Below are positions 51,298-62,389 of a stretch of 64,000 bases of DNA, piece by piece (the first letter of the stretch is position 1; each line of letters opens with the position of its first letter). The DNA is from Liolophura sinensis (lineage: Eukaryota > Mollusca > Polyplacophora > Chitonida > Chitonidae). The notes under the pieces were generated by a model. The model saw only the letters and a program-made list of their open reading frames with translations. It was not told the DNA's origin and did not search any database. A program made the translations under genes and the position numbers. Location: positions 43,273,116-43,337,115 of the forward strand of contig NC_088301.1 in NCBI RefSeq assembly GCF_032854445.1, given 5' to 3'.

Positions 51298-52753
51298 AAT
51301 GAACAAACTGGTAAACCTCCAGCTCGAGCAGTGTCAGTTATAAGACCTTCGATAATTGTCCCCGTGACTTCTCGGAGCAAGTTGTCTCTGTGGCGGTAAA
51401 ATCCACAGCTATGGAGTTCTGCACTCACGGTACACATGTAAACCCCCAAGTCATACCACAAGCGAATATATCTGATCTTACATAGCTCATAGTCACAGTG
51501 GAATTATTCCGTGTGGTTGTCCAAGCATCGAGTCAACGCCCCGAGCGGTGGGTATACTGTACGGTGGCTGCCACAGTCGCTGACGTTTAACGGTCGGCAG
51601 AGATAGTTTAGTAGATGTCCTGTACACACCATACCTCCCGCTTAGGGGCAATTATGTAAATTATACGCCCGGGCCAATAAGAGTAGAGTTGTTGCCTCTA
51701 ATCAGGTCTAATGGACCGACACTGCTCGCGGATAGATGGTTTGAATGATTTTCGCCTCTCATCGAGTCACCAGTTGGATCGTGGAGACCCTTTAACAAGG
51801 CAAGCTTCACTTTACACTGCAAGCAACAGGAGTGGATGCAGGAAGCTGGAGACTCACTAGACCGAAGCTGGGCGAACGCCCTTCTGAGCACACTGGCTGA
51901 AACAGACCTGCCGGCTTCTCTCTGTAGTAGCTGATAGAACCAACCATTACTGCCTGTTCACAGAAAGAAAACATATGTCAAGACATACGATAGGAAAAAT
52001 TGAAAACACCCCTCTCCACTGGAGAAACCTGTCTGAAAGATTCCTTCACGGATCTATTGACATAGGCAGGAACCACACGCTATAATTAGTTTCTTGTCTT
52101 TCTACATGTTCCTCGAAACTTTTCTGCATGTTGCAGAAATTACAGTTCAGATATTACACACTACTAAGCAATATCATCTGATGTATTAAGTTATAGTTTT
52201 TCTTGCTCGTCTCTCCACAAGTGATGATGAATCTAACATTGCCTTTGGTCACATCAAGACCGTGTCAACCAGATGATATATCTATGATGCAGCGTGTGGA
52301 AGGCCACGCAGAGAACAACAAACTTAGCATCTCACCATGAACTACAAACTAGACACTGACACCGGGGTGACCAATCCATCCAGAGTGCCAAGGCAAAAGC
52401 CACAAAAAAGCCATCTTTGGTATGAATGGGCTGTGTGTTCTGATGACCGGTTGAAATTGCTTCCACACAACATGACTTATATACCTAGCACTTACTAAAT
52501 ACCTATTGCGGCCTACGGAAAATACAAGCAGTTGACGTTAATCTCAGTCACCCTTTCAGCTAAAGCAAAATATCAGCTTCAGCATGTTAGACATTAATTC
52601 CCTTCTCTTGTATTCGGATCTATTATTTCTTGGTTGTTTTTCTTTTTTCCCCCCAATTTTCAAGCGTGATGGAGTGCAAAGGTCTGTATAATCCTTCTGA
52701 TCCAAGCATATCTTACAAGAGTTCAGGTTAAATATACCAAGTATGTGCTACTC
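51298..52753 (-). promoter_or_regulatory. upstream region of the two-module gene
   Basis: The promoter should lie here unless a further 5' exon exists. The part from about 51480 to 51900 is relatively CpG-rich. No TATA box or initiator could be placed with confidence. An unrelated 76-codon minus-strand open frame at 51661-51891 has no recognisable motif. Confidence 0.3.
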
Positions 52754-52890
52754 TCCTGGGGTCGGTTTCATGAAGCTTACTTAGTATTAAGCTGCCCTTA
52801 GCTAAGCACACTTTATATTTCTACAACATACGTTGCCATGGTTGTTAATGGTTTGCTTAGCTAAGTGAGCTTCATGAAACCGGCCCCGGA
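52754..52890. mobile_element. MITE-like element with a 30-bp terminal inverted repeat
   Basis: The left end gtcggtttcatgaagctta and the right end (minus strand) gccggtttcatgaagctca match across about 29 bases including a ggg cap. An inner cttagctaag pair extends the stem. About 137 bases with no coding capacity; it would fold into a long hairpin. Confidence 0.75.
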
Positions 52891-52939
52891 TCAGTAGACC
52901 AGACAAACGTTACCTAACGTTACCTTGATTAATGAAGCA

Positions 52940-53171
52940 GGGCCCGGTTGTTCAAAACTGGTTTCATACTTAATACTAGATTTAACTTCAAACCAAGTCT
53001 TCAGTTTTACACTTACCCACCAGAAATGTGTAATTGTATCTTAAATATGAACGAAAAGTACTGCTTTGACTGTAGAGAAAATGCATTGGCTGCTGAGTTT
53101 GGCTAAAGTTGTAAATATAAGATATGACTTAATATCAGTGTTAGTAAATGCACATTTAAACAACTGGGCCC
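52940..53171. mobile_element. second MITE-like element (gggccc ends)
   Basis: The left end gggcccggttgttcaaa and right end tttaaacaactgggccc are inverted repeats with two mismatches over 17 bases. They enclose about 200 bases of AT-rich non-coding DNA. It sits 49 bases from the previous MITE-like element. Confidence 0.6.
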
Positions 53172-55570
53172 AAATGACAATAACACAAAATGACAATTTT
53201 GCTACTGATAATGTCGATATTATTATATAGACATTGCCAACGTGTATATATGTATGATACAATTATCGACATATATATTATATTATATGCACAGATTGTT
53301 TTTTCATTGCATATCAATGTGGACTTGTACATGTGTGCTACAGTATTTCTATTGTTTTTATTGGTCATCACAGTTTAATAATTAAACGTTTACACTGGGT
53401 AGATCCATTGTTTGAGTCTTGCAACAATTTACATGAATTTGTTAAATTTGTATTATTGTGAAGTCTAGTGATGTGCAGGTCATGAAGAATCAGGTTGTTT
53501 ATTCATGTATAGGCGGCACCAGACCGAACTGAAACGTCTCCATACGTAGATAATTTTTTTATGTTCAGTGCACTCAAGTAATACGTGTCAGTTAGATGTA
53601 TATGCAATAAAGCAGGATTTCTAAAGCGGAAGGGTAACGGCAGTAAGAAATAAACCGGAGCCAGATTTAAGTCGAGATCGGAGCCATAGTCACTGATAAC
53701 ATCTGTATTTACTGTCAGCAGTATACGAGGAAGCTTGACTCATTTTATTGTTGCCGTTCACTTGGAGAAGAGAAAATAGTTTCTGTCCTCACAGGCGACT
53801 TGGTTGGGGGCATTGTGTAGTGTCAGTCCGAACCTTAGAGCCTCTACTTGGAAAAGATAGGCGGATTGTTACCTATAAACCCCACCGAAAGCCAATTGTG
53901 GCATGTGGTAAGGAGTGCTTTTCAATTGGCTCTGAATAGGTTAGAGATGTGTGGGAGCGATAAGCTGGCCCAGTCCCACTTGGCAGGTAAAGCGATTTAC
54001 TAGGAGGATAAAGTGTCAGACTTTACCCCTCTTGAATGCAATAATCCTCGACCCAAGGAACGGCTTAAGTCATACGGCGGCATTCACGAATCAACGATGG
54101 GGAGGGTCCATTTTCAGCGAACACACATCGTGAGTGTACGCACCTTGGCAAAAAATAGCCAAGAAATTCCGACCGTATTATATGATAGGATCCAGCTACT
54201 TCTAAGAGTTATCGTCCTTCGTTAACTAGCTGCGAGAAGCCGGTGGACAGGTGCGCTGAACTGCGAGATCGCACTTGTCAGCACGTGTTTATCGCTGCAG
54301 CACTGTTCAAGCGAAAAATCTACAAAACTCATTTTATAATGGCACTTAAGGCCTTCAGTGATCACTGTGATCACAGCCTTCATCTACACGATTTACCAGC
54401 CTCACATTCCGACAGGTCCTCACAGTTATACCACTGTTTTCATCTGCTGTGTATCTAAATCTAGTATATATATATATATAGCTCGCTGTTTGCTGGATGG
54501 CTTGTTCAGTGATGTGACAAGTGCCCCGTGCAGGTTTCAATGTAGCGAATTTTTTTTAGTTCACGAACAGCTGTCTGTTTGAATTTTTAAAACCTCAACA
54601 ATTTATTGCGTTGGTTAACATTAATGAAGTTTATGAATTCCTGGAAAATGAATCGGTTACTGATTCGCATTCTGCATTTTGCCTTTACGGTACATGTTTC
54701 CTATAACCGACTGAGCCATCTTGTACAATGGCTATGTTAAAGTCCATAACAGAACAATATCGGGCAAAATTATGGACGAAACGGCCCAAAACTCTAACTT
54801 ATCCTGTGACATATACCAACTTTCAATTAAGAATAATAAAATGAAGTCCAGGAAACTGCGAATGGCCAAAATCAACCATGCATGATTTTGTCATTTCAAT
54901 AGGATGAACCGTTTTGAATAATACTCCAGGAAACTGGTCTAGAGGGACAGACAATACACACACATCGGAACTGGTCGGGGTGTAAATGCGGAAAACTTTC
55001 AACGAGTAAAACCAAAGCAGCGACGAAGACATAGATGTCAAATTTTAACACTCAACCGGGGAAATCCGAGTTCTTGAGAACTTATTTCAGTTATATGGAG
55101 TTTCATTCTACTTTCGTGTTCATGTAAATGCTTAAATATTGAAAAAGCTTAAAACAAGAAATAAACTAGTATTATCAGCTGTATTTTGTCATGTTTACCA
55201 AGCCATCAAAAGAACCAAGAAAGCATATAAAGTACGAAAATAGGACGGAATCATGCAATGAGAAGCAGTGAACAGTTTTCGGTGACGTTAGAAACACGCA
55301 AGGTATGTTCTAGACGACTAAGTTGTATATAACAAAATATGACGACCTAATTCAACACGATTCTAATAATTTTGTGAGTTGACCTGAATGAATTGCGTGC
55401 GCTCATCTGGGACGAATGATGAAGCTATATAGATATTTATTAGAACATGTACAAGTCTGTTAACCTTCAAATGAAACGATTGCACTACAGATACATTATA
55501 TGTTAGCTATACATTTTATATGCCATAACAGCAAATGTTTAACAATCCATATATAGCAAAGGCTCTGAAA
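53172..55570. other. intergenic, one R2 copy
   Basis: Contains an R2 copy at about 55225-55330 (aagtacgaaaataggacgg, gaacagttttcggtgacg) and a short (TA) tract at 54466-54480. The segment 53740-54230 is more GC-rich and partly open, but unrecognised. Confidence 0.45.
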
Positions 55571-55574
55571 TATA

Positions 55575-55995
55575 TATAACCACCTTCGCTGGACTTAAAG
55601 CAAACCATAGACTCTACAGATGGCACCTCTTATATCTGGATGTATATTTGTACAAAGATCAAAATGGTTTCCTCTCTCGCAGACTTTTCCACAATATGGA
55701 TAGTTTCAATTTTGACATTGTAAATGATCGTTACTTGGACAGCAATATACTATGTAGGGTCCTGCATGCAGCGTGTACATATATTGCCTTATAACATTTG
55801 ATTCATCCTGTTATATGTGACAATTTCAATCAACGTCACACGTTATTATTGCAAAAATTAGCGTGTCAAGGTTATGCCATCAAACACCCTCACTCTAAGC
55901 CTATTAGGTTTTACAATAGGTATAATTCTCTTGTATGTAAATATAGACAGAACGTGCAGAATCTCTGGCGCTCTGCTCCAAGATTGTGTCTATAA
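55575..55995 (+). pseudogene. reverse-transcriptase relic (retroelement), copy 1
   Basis: In shifting plus-strand frames it reads LYLDVYLYKDQNG, then FHNMDSFNFDIVN and YLDSNI, then CDNFNQRHTLLLQKLACQGY and FYNRYNSLVCKYR. This layout (LD-V beside a KD-NG turn, D-F-DIVN, YLD-NIP, GVYISQL, a glutamine-rich helix, then a QGY stretch) is the C-terminal part of an invertebrate retroelement reverse transcriptase I have met as uncharacterised proteins. The element class is not resolved. Frameshifts and the lack of upstream catalytic motifs show it is dead. A second copy lies at 57100-57480. Confidence 0.55.
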
Positions 55996-57099
55996 TTGCG
56001 CCTAACCCGGGATTAGGGGTGATGTATTCGTTGTGTTGAATCACATGAACAGGTGCAATCAAAACGCAACTGAGACACATATCTTGATTAACTTGTGAGT
56101 TCACACGCTATATGATACTAATCTAATTAATTCACTCGTAACATGATTTTCGTTTTTCCGTAGCCATTAAACTCTGTTGACATCTTATGTATGCATGGTT
56201 TGGACCTATTTTCTTACTGAATATACTTTCTTAGTTATTTGATGGTTTGTGTTACACGTCGTTTTGGAAATTGGCCTTGCAGTTATTGACCTGGAACGTC
56301 CATCTCGGTTGACCGTTAGTATATGAATGTCTGTTTCGGGGTATAGATTTAAAAGAATAACACTGGCTGAGTCCAAGTAAACTCAGACTAAAATACATAT
56401 CTCAGTACCTCAATACTCAGTGATACGCAAATGTGTGTTTCGAAGCGTAGATCCTAGAAATAATAAAGGACTTACAGCATACATTGTAAAATCAGAGCAG
56501 CGACTACTGTGTGCTAATTGACAAATAAACCATTCGTAATTTGTGATGAACATCAGTAACAAATGTCGTATAAAAGATGGAGGGAGTTATATCGAAAAAG
56601 GCATTTGGGTACTATCACACTGTCGTTGCTGCCCTGGTTTCTCTCTGTGCTGCAAGTATTTTATAATACACGTTAAGAACAGAAATCATACGTACAAAAA
56701 TATCCCTGTAGCAGAGCAGGCATCCATGCAGCAGGGGACAGCACTTGTCCCATCCTGCTGATTAAGGATTCTCTCCCCTTATGTCGACATTTTATTCACG
56801 TTCACTTGTGTCCGGAATTCCAAAACACGTTTTACGTGATCAGATTCTTATCTACTCATTTGATTTTACGTCAATAAACCTGTGTTTGTACAGTTGAGTG
56901 CAAGCATCCTCCTCGTTAATACAAAATTGACATCCGCAAGTGTCGGCAGCGTGCTTTCACTTTTAGTACTGACTGTAATATAAGTAATCTCCATGTTAGG
57001 TTTATTCAGCTGTGATCAATGACAATATTTCGAGGGTGGGTTTTTAAAAGAATTGCCCAAGTTGAATCTCAACGACATTACTGATGATCTGCTAGTTTT
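55996..57099. other. intergenic with R4 copy 2 and an R1 fragment
   Basis: 56225-56350 is repeat R4 (matches 21050-21215). 56606-56665 carries the R1 block atcacactgtcgttgctgc and ctctctgtgctgc. Otherwise nothing recognised. Confidence 0.55.
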
Positions 57100-57480
57100 A
57101 AACAATCCATATGGAGCAATGGCTGTGAAAATACATATCCACTTTCGCTTGATTTAAAAGAAACCACATGCTCTCCAGATGGTACATCTTATCTGGACGT
57201 ATATTTATACAAAGATCAAAACGGCGCCTCTCTCCGAGACTGTACAAGAGAAATAGTTTCGATTTAGACATTGTAATTTATCCTTACTTGGACAACAATA
57301 TACCGAAGGTTTCTGAATATGGTGTGTACATATCTCCCCTTGTGTTGTGACAATTTCAATCAACGTCACAAGTTCTTACTACAAAAAATTGTGCCATGTC
57401 CTTGTATCATCGTTATTCCAGCAAACGTCTTCACTCTTACATTCTTAAGTTTCACAATGAGCATAATTCTCTGGTAAGTA
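57100..57480 (+). pseudogene. reverse-transcriptase relic (retroelement), copy 2
   Basis: A diverged copy of 55575-55995. An open stretch at 57168-57350 reads LSPRLYKRNSFDLDIVIYPY, followed by LDNNIPK and YGVYISPLVL, better preserved at this point than copy 1. Later parts (acaatttcaatcaacgtcac) match copy 1 closely at DNA level. Frameshifts and stops break it. The two copies are about 1.5 kb apart in the same orientation, from two insertions or one duplication. Confidence 0.6.
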
Positions 57481-57518
57481 TTCAGAGCCTCCGGAACTTT
57501 CCTTCATGATGTACATAT

Positions 57519-58115
57519 CCAGCCCCTATGCCATGATTAAGCTGTGGGCAATGAGTGTGATAGTTGTCAAGTGTAAGAGCGTACAGAGCAACTTACAAAA
57601 CCACCCAGTACATATAAGTTGTTACTTAATGACTAAGCAGACAGCGTGACAGTTGTCAACTGTAACTAGCTTGAAGATAAACTTAAGCCCCACCCAGTAC
57701 ATAACTAAGCGGACAGCGTGACAGTTGCCAACTGTAACTAGGTTAAAGATAAACCTAAACCCTGCCCAGTACATAACTAAGCGGACAGCGTGACAGTTTC
57801 CAACTGTAACTAGGTTAAAGATAAACTTAAACTTCACCCAGTACATAACTAAGCGGACAGCGTGACAGTTGCCAACTGTAACTAGGTTAAAGATAAATTT
57901 AAACCCCACCCAGTACATAACTAAGCGGACAGCGTGACAGTTGCCAACTGTAACTAGGTTAAAGATAAACTTAATAAGTTGATAGTTTATTCGACACGAT
58001 GCATATTAAGCCCCTAGCCCATGACTGAGCGGACAGAGTCATAGTTGCCTAATGTAAGAACTTATAAAGATCATTTTAAATGCCACCCAGTGAATATAAG
58101 TTTAATAGGTTATTA
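57519..58115. repeat. 72-bp tandem array with diverged flanking units
   Basis: The core 57632-57976 has nearly five units of 72 bases: ctaagcggacagcgtgacag, ttgccaactgtaactaggtt, aaagataaacttaaacccca, cccagtacataa. Outlying, longer and much more diverged units lie on both sides (57519-57630 and 58010-58115). Each unit has a short palindrome (acagttgccaactgt). Being a multiple of three, the array gives an open minus-strand frame of 24-residue repeats, which I do not take as coding. Confidence 0.9.
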
Positions 58116-58149
58116 ATCGGTACTATGTATCTCAGCAGGGCTTTTAAGT

Positions 58150-58390
58150 ATATCTTGACCGGTGACGTCCAATAAATTGCAATTGACGTCACTGATTTTT
58201 TTCTTTTTACCTAATTTTGCTCAAGCCATGGTACAAGGGGGCGTATAAATCAACTATTTATGCAGTACTATGAACAGTTAGAATAAAACCCTGTCTGAGA
58301 CAAAATGACAAGAGGCCGTATTTTCTCCAGTTAAGTGTGACCATTTGCAAACTATCACACTGTTCTGTTCGCTGCTCTGCATTTACTGTC
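58150..58390 (+). repeat. interspersed repeat R1, copy with full block order
   Basis: Carries gacgtccaataaattgcaat, agccatggtacaagggggcg, gaacagttagaataaaaccc, aactatcacactgttctg and gctgctctgcattt, in the same order as 13745-13990. This is the best pair for defining the ends of R1. Confidence 0.7.
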
Positions 58391-59194
58391 TATGCTTTTA
58401 TTTTATTTGAATACAAGTGTATCCAAAGCGGGCAGTGTATTCAACGCGATACATAAATTGCCATTACCTCCTTGTAATGCGCATCTGAACGCAATTGAGA
58501 TCTCAGCGTTTATTTAAAAAATTCTTTTAAGGAGCAGTTAAAAAAGAAAACATAAAAATCATCCCAAAATCAGATAAAACAGCGTGAAAACTTATTGACA
58601 AATATGTCAATATATTTGAGGTGTTAAGGTTATTTGAAAATAGTTTTGTAATGTGCGTATTTAAGACTTCTCTTGGTATATATCGTCTTAGCATAATAAA
58701 GTTCTCGATACGGATGTGATAAATTTAATAAATTTATTTCAACATTTATTTTTTTATGATTGGTGTTTTACGCCATACTCAAGAATATTTATTTTGAGTG
58801 TAAATTTGTTTATATCCAAACACATGCACTTAATCTGCATGAATTATGATATTATTTATGAATGTATCGAAAAATATAAATATGATCTAAATCCAGGGCC
58901 AAATTCTAGTTCAAATGTAATTATTAAAATATGTGTTACATCCTCATTTATAACATTACACAAAGGCAGAATATACCATGATGTGACCCCAAATGCCCAT
59001 GCATGATACAAACATTTTCAAGAGTCGTTTTCTCTTTAAAGAAAAATCGAAAAATATTGTAGACCACATTTACAACTCACTTTTTGTGTTTCATCTGCCT
59101 TCAAAGTCGATAGTCGTATAACTCATTACCAAAACAACGTATAGAACACCAATGTTCAGAGAAATGATCATAGATAGGAATGTGTAATTTGCTA
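58391..59194. other. intergenic, one SINE tail
   Basis: Contains a family A SINE tail in minus orientation at 58744-58800 (gattggtgttttacgccata, ctcaagaatattt). Otherwise AT-rich and unrecognised. Confidence 0.5.
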
Positions 59195-59345
59195 TTGTTT
59201 AAGCACTTACGTGAACACTTGGGATACAACCCTAACTGTGATAAATTGACCGTATATCACCTGTTACGTGTGACCACTTGTCAGCTATCACACTGTCGTC
59301 GCTGCTCTGGTTTTACACTCTGTGTTGTGATCTTTAATACTAAGT
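59195..59345 (+). repeat. interspersed repeat R1, 3' part
   Basis: Shares gcacttacgtgaacac, caaccctaactgtgata, cctgttacgtgtgaccactt, ctatcacactgtcgtcgc and tctgtgttgtgatcttt with other copies. The 5' part is missing. Confidence 0.65.
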
Positions 59346-60440
59346 CGTATCGTATGCTTGTATGTGTGAGAGTCTGACAGATTTAGCTGCCCAAAATACA
59401 CAGCACTAAAATAAATGTGAAGACTTATAATAGGAATGTGCGTTTGTAGCAAACTGAAAGTCCGTGACCGCTTAATGAACTCCGTATTTTAGTAGCATCC
59501 GGCGGTCAACACACACTGACCGGTCAACATACTGTAAGGGATGCCATGCCTCATATAAGGTTTTGTCCGTCAAGGGTTGAGTGTATTTCACACATAGAAA
59601 CATTAGATTCATAATCAAAGTTAGCGTTTATGCAGACAATAATCATGTCACGTGCGATCGTGTGCTTTCGAGCGCACTTTCTTAATATTGTTTATGTTTA
59701 GCATTTTGAAGAAAAAATTGTCAGTCAAAAATTAATTCGGTGATGAAAATAATGTTTTCCTGCAGTTAGCAGAGTGAAATGTAGCTGTTTGAGTTTGTAA
59801 TCTGTAGTCGGTAGTCTTGCAGTTTAAATGTATGGTAGTCCGTTTGGGGCATACATCTGGAGTTCTAGGTTATTGTTTGACGAATTTAAATATTTTCGCT
59901 GATAAATTCATGTGCACAGTTATCACGGTGGAAGATCGATAGTGCCATACTGTTATGACATGAAGCACAGAATCATAATTATGGAAGATCAACAGTGACA
60001 TATTGTTGTTACAATAGATCAAGTTATTAATTATTAAAGCGTAACTGTAACACCGGGTCTACACGAACTGACCGGGCAACATAATGTACGTGATGCTTCA
60101 CCTTAGGTTTTGTTTAACATAATAAATTCCTACTTGCACATATTTCCTGCATCTCCTTCATTCCTGCATGAGAAGTACCATTTTGTTATCAACTTGAAAT
60201 TTTGTACCATCATTTTGATAACAGTTCCCGTGACTGTTCATCCTGAAATTGCGAGTCCAAAGAATGACAATCTTGAACATTTTCTGTGTGTCTGCGTGGC
60301 GTGTGAACACAGGATTTCACGGTATTCTCTGCGAGACTGAACATTAAACAACAGACAGACTGATAATAGAAGCGATAAACATGTATCATCTGTAGTTAGC
60401 ATTATCTGTAGTTAGGTCAGTTTCAGGTGAGAAAGACATT
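59346..60440. other. region before the gypsy element, with a diverged direct repeat
   Basis: Segments near 59510-59570 and 60060-60115 are similar (cactgaccggtcaacata versus aactgaccgggcaacata, then gatgc and aggttttgt). A shorter pair lies at about 59930 and 59982 (ggaagatc, agtg, acat). They might be remnants of an LTR, but no TG...CA ends or primer-binding site were found. Confidence 0.3.
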
Positions 60441-60454
60441 ATATTCATTGACGT

Positions 60455-60950
60455 CAGTTCAACTAGTGGATTTACTTGAACATTTAGGGGTTCCTGATGA
60501 TATCAAAGTGGAACTCTTTGACAAATTCTTGGCAAAAGAGAAGACCAAGGACTAACATGTCAGCTACGTACAAAATCTTTCACAGATGATCTTCCCAGTG
60601 AAAATCGACCTGTGATTACCATGGAGATGCCAGCTGAAAATAGTACACGTATCTCAACAGTTCTACCAATACCTAATAATTGAAGGAAAGAATTCAAAAT
60701 CACCGGCCAGATCAAAGATTCAGCACAGAAGGATTATCTCTTGGGAAAACCACCACGTGATCTGGGATCACTCAGGGGGATTATCTGGCCTTACTGTAAA
60801 GAAAAGTCATCTACAGAACCTTATCATGAGCTTATTCAGCAATCCGAGACGAAGAGTGTGGTGCTCAAAACTTTCATTAGACGTGCAATGGATTTAAAAG
60901 AAAGTGTTGTTGGCGTCAAAGAGTGGTCCAGCATCCGTCCCTTATGAAGA
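60455..60950 (+). pseudogene. gypsy gag relic
   Basis: Two blocks are readable: VDLLEHLGVPDDIKVELF and DKFLAKEKTK near 60460-60555, and a longer one at 60680-60945 that includes FKITGQIKDSAQKDYL, YCKEKSSTEPYHELIQQ and FIRRAMDLKESV. The LR-I-----KS-TE-YH--I and FL-RA-DL pattern is one I recall from invertebrate gypsy gag proteins. Stops at about 60554 and 60680 break the frame. Confidence 0.6.
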
Positions 60951-61004
60951 TTGGTTACTACCGAAGATACATTCCCGACTTTTCAAGGAAAGCGAAGGGT
61001 AATC

Positions 61005-61275
61005 GGGTATGGCTCCAGAATGGTCTGAGAAGAATTACTACCTTCACTCGGGAAAACTGGAATTCTTAGCACTCAAGTGGGCTATAACAGACCGCTTTTG
61101 CGATTATCTGTATTATGCCCCAAGTTTCTGTGTGTACATTGACAACAACCCACTGACGTAAGTACTGCCAGACTCGATGCTACCAGGATGAAGTGAATAG
61201 ATGAGCTCACTGGGTTCAACTTCACAATCAAGTATCGTCCAAGCCGAGGGAATGGTCACAAAGACAGAGACACAC
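61005..61275 (+). pseudogene. gypsy RNase H relic, first copy
   Basis: Across changing frames it reads YGS, then YYLHSGKLEFLALKWAITDR, FCDYLYYAPSF, VYIDNNPLT and later FNFTIKYRPS. These are the classical Ty3/gypsy RNase H segments (SGKLEFLALKWA, the TDNNPL block with the catalytic Asp, and the F-F-I-YRPG end). It ends with DNA that is repeated at 61972-62095. Confidence 0.75.
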
Positions 61276-61654
61276 CATGTATTGTGAGAAGCCCCTCAAA
61301 AAAGAGATTTAACATACCTGCTAAAAGCATGTCGATGGAATCCTGCAATGTCCTTCCTGGTGAATGCACAGAAGGTATGATTCGTCACCTAGTGCTGTCA
61401 GATAATTCAAGTCTGCCCTATGGAGCAGACGTGGCTGAGGCGATTGTTGAACTTGCAAGTACCATAAAGTGGATGTAGTTTTCAAGAAAGGTACCAACCA
61501 TGACATCTCGATTTTGGGACGTACGGAAATTGGCATTTTGAATGTAGTGACAGACATTTCTCCGATGACAGTTGTTGTGACTGCATTGACCAAGAAGTTC
61601 AGAAGCCTTTCAACCAGGAAACGTCTCAAACAGTTGAGTTTGACCTGTCATGGA

Positions 61655-61970
61655 CTGACCTAAATGAAGAAGAGAAGCAAAACGTGCTGAACATGCTCAA
61701 TGAAGACTAAGATATTTTAACCAAGACAGACGATGACATCGGTTGTCTATATGGATTTGACATGGACATCAAACTAAAGGACGTAGAACCTGCGCGGAAG
61801 ACATACTGCTCGATTCCGCGCCCATTGCATCAGGAAGTTAAAGATTACTTGCAAAACTTGATCCAGAAAGGGTGAATAACCAAGAGCAGATGCAATTACT
61901 CTTCGCCAATGGTCTGTGTATGAAAGAAATCGGGGAAATTACGCCTCTGCATCGAATACAGGCAGACGCA
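61655..61970 (+). pseudogene. gypsy reverse transcriptase relic, N-terminal part
   Basis: Readable blocks: DDIGCLYGFDMDIKLKD, PARKTYCSIPRPLHQEVKDY, LQNLIQKG, then after a stop ITKSRCNYSSPMVCV and KKSGKLRLCIEYR. This matches the start of the Ty3/gypsy RT domain (P-R-Y--IPRPL--EVK-YL--L---G-I--S-S-YSSP-V-V-KK-G-LR-CIDYR). Everything after the first D-YR block, including YxDD, is gone, and the sequence jumps into RNase H. Confidence 0.8.
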
Positions 61971-61971
61971 C

Positions 61972-62110
61972 GTCCTAAGTACTGCCAGACTCTACGCTAC
62001 TATTATTAGGTAAATAGCTGATCTCGCTTTGTTCAACTTCACAATCAAGTATCATCCAGATGGAGCGAATGGCAACGCTGATGGATTATCTCGGATGACA
62101 ATGGAAATGC
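61972..62110 (+). pseudogene. gypsy RNase H relic, second copy of the C-terminal end
   Basis: Reads VLSTARLYATI, then FNFTIKYHPDGANGNADGLS, the usual end of the domain (YRPG--N--AD-LSR). At DNA level it repeats 61157-61270 (gtactgccagactc, gctac, ttcaacttcacaatcaagta). The join to RT at about 61972 marks an internal deletion. Confidence 0.7.
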
Positions 62111-62389
62111 CGCAAATGATGTCAAGTTGCACATAGGAACTCAACCAAGATGCCATCAGTGTTCTTATCCAAGGTGCTCAAAACTACACCATACCAAGTG
62201 CATGTCCACAGATGGGTGAGAACCTAACTGCAATGATGACATCAGATTGGCTCAACAAAGTGACGCAGTCTTCAAGAGGTTCTTCGAATTTCGAGGTTCT
62301 CGCCAAAAGAATTCAGAGGTGGTACGCCTGGGTCAGCAGCACTGTTGAGACAACTACAAAAGATGTGATTGATAGATGGTGTAATTTAC

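Noticed and set aside
57622-57918. 98-codon minus-strand frame of 24-residue repeats
   Set aside because: Produced by the 72-bp tandem unit; no other evidence of coding.
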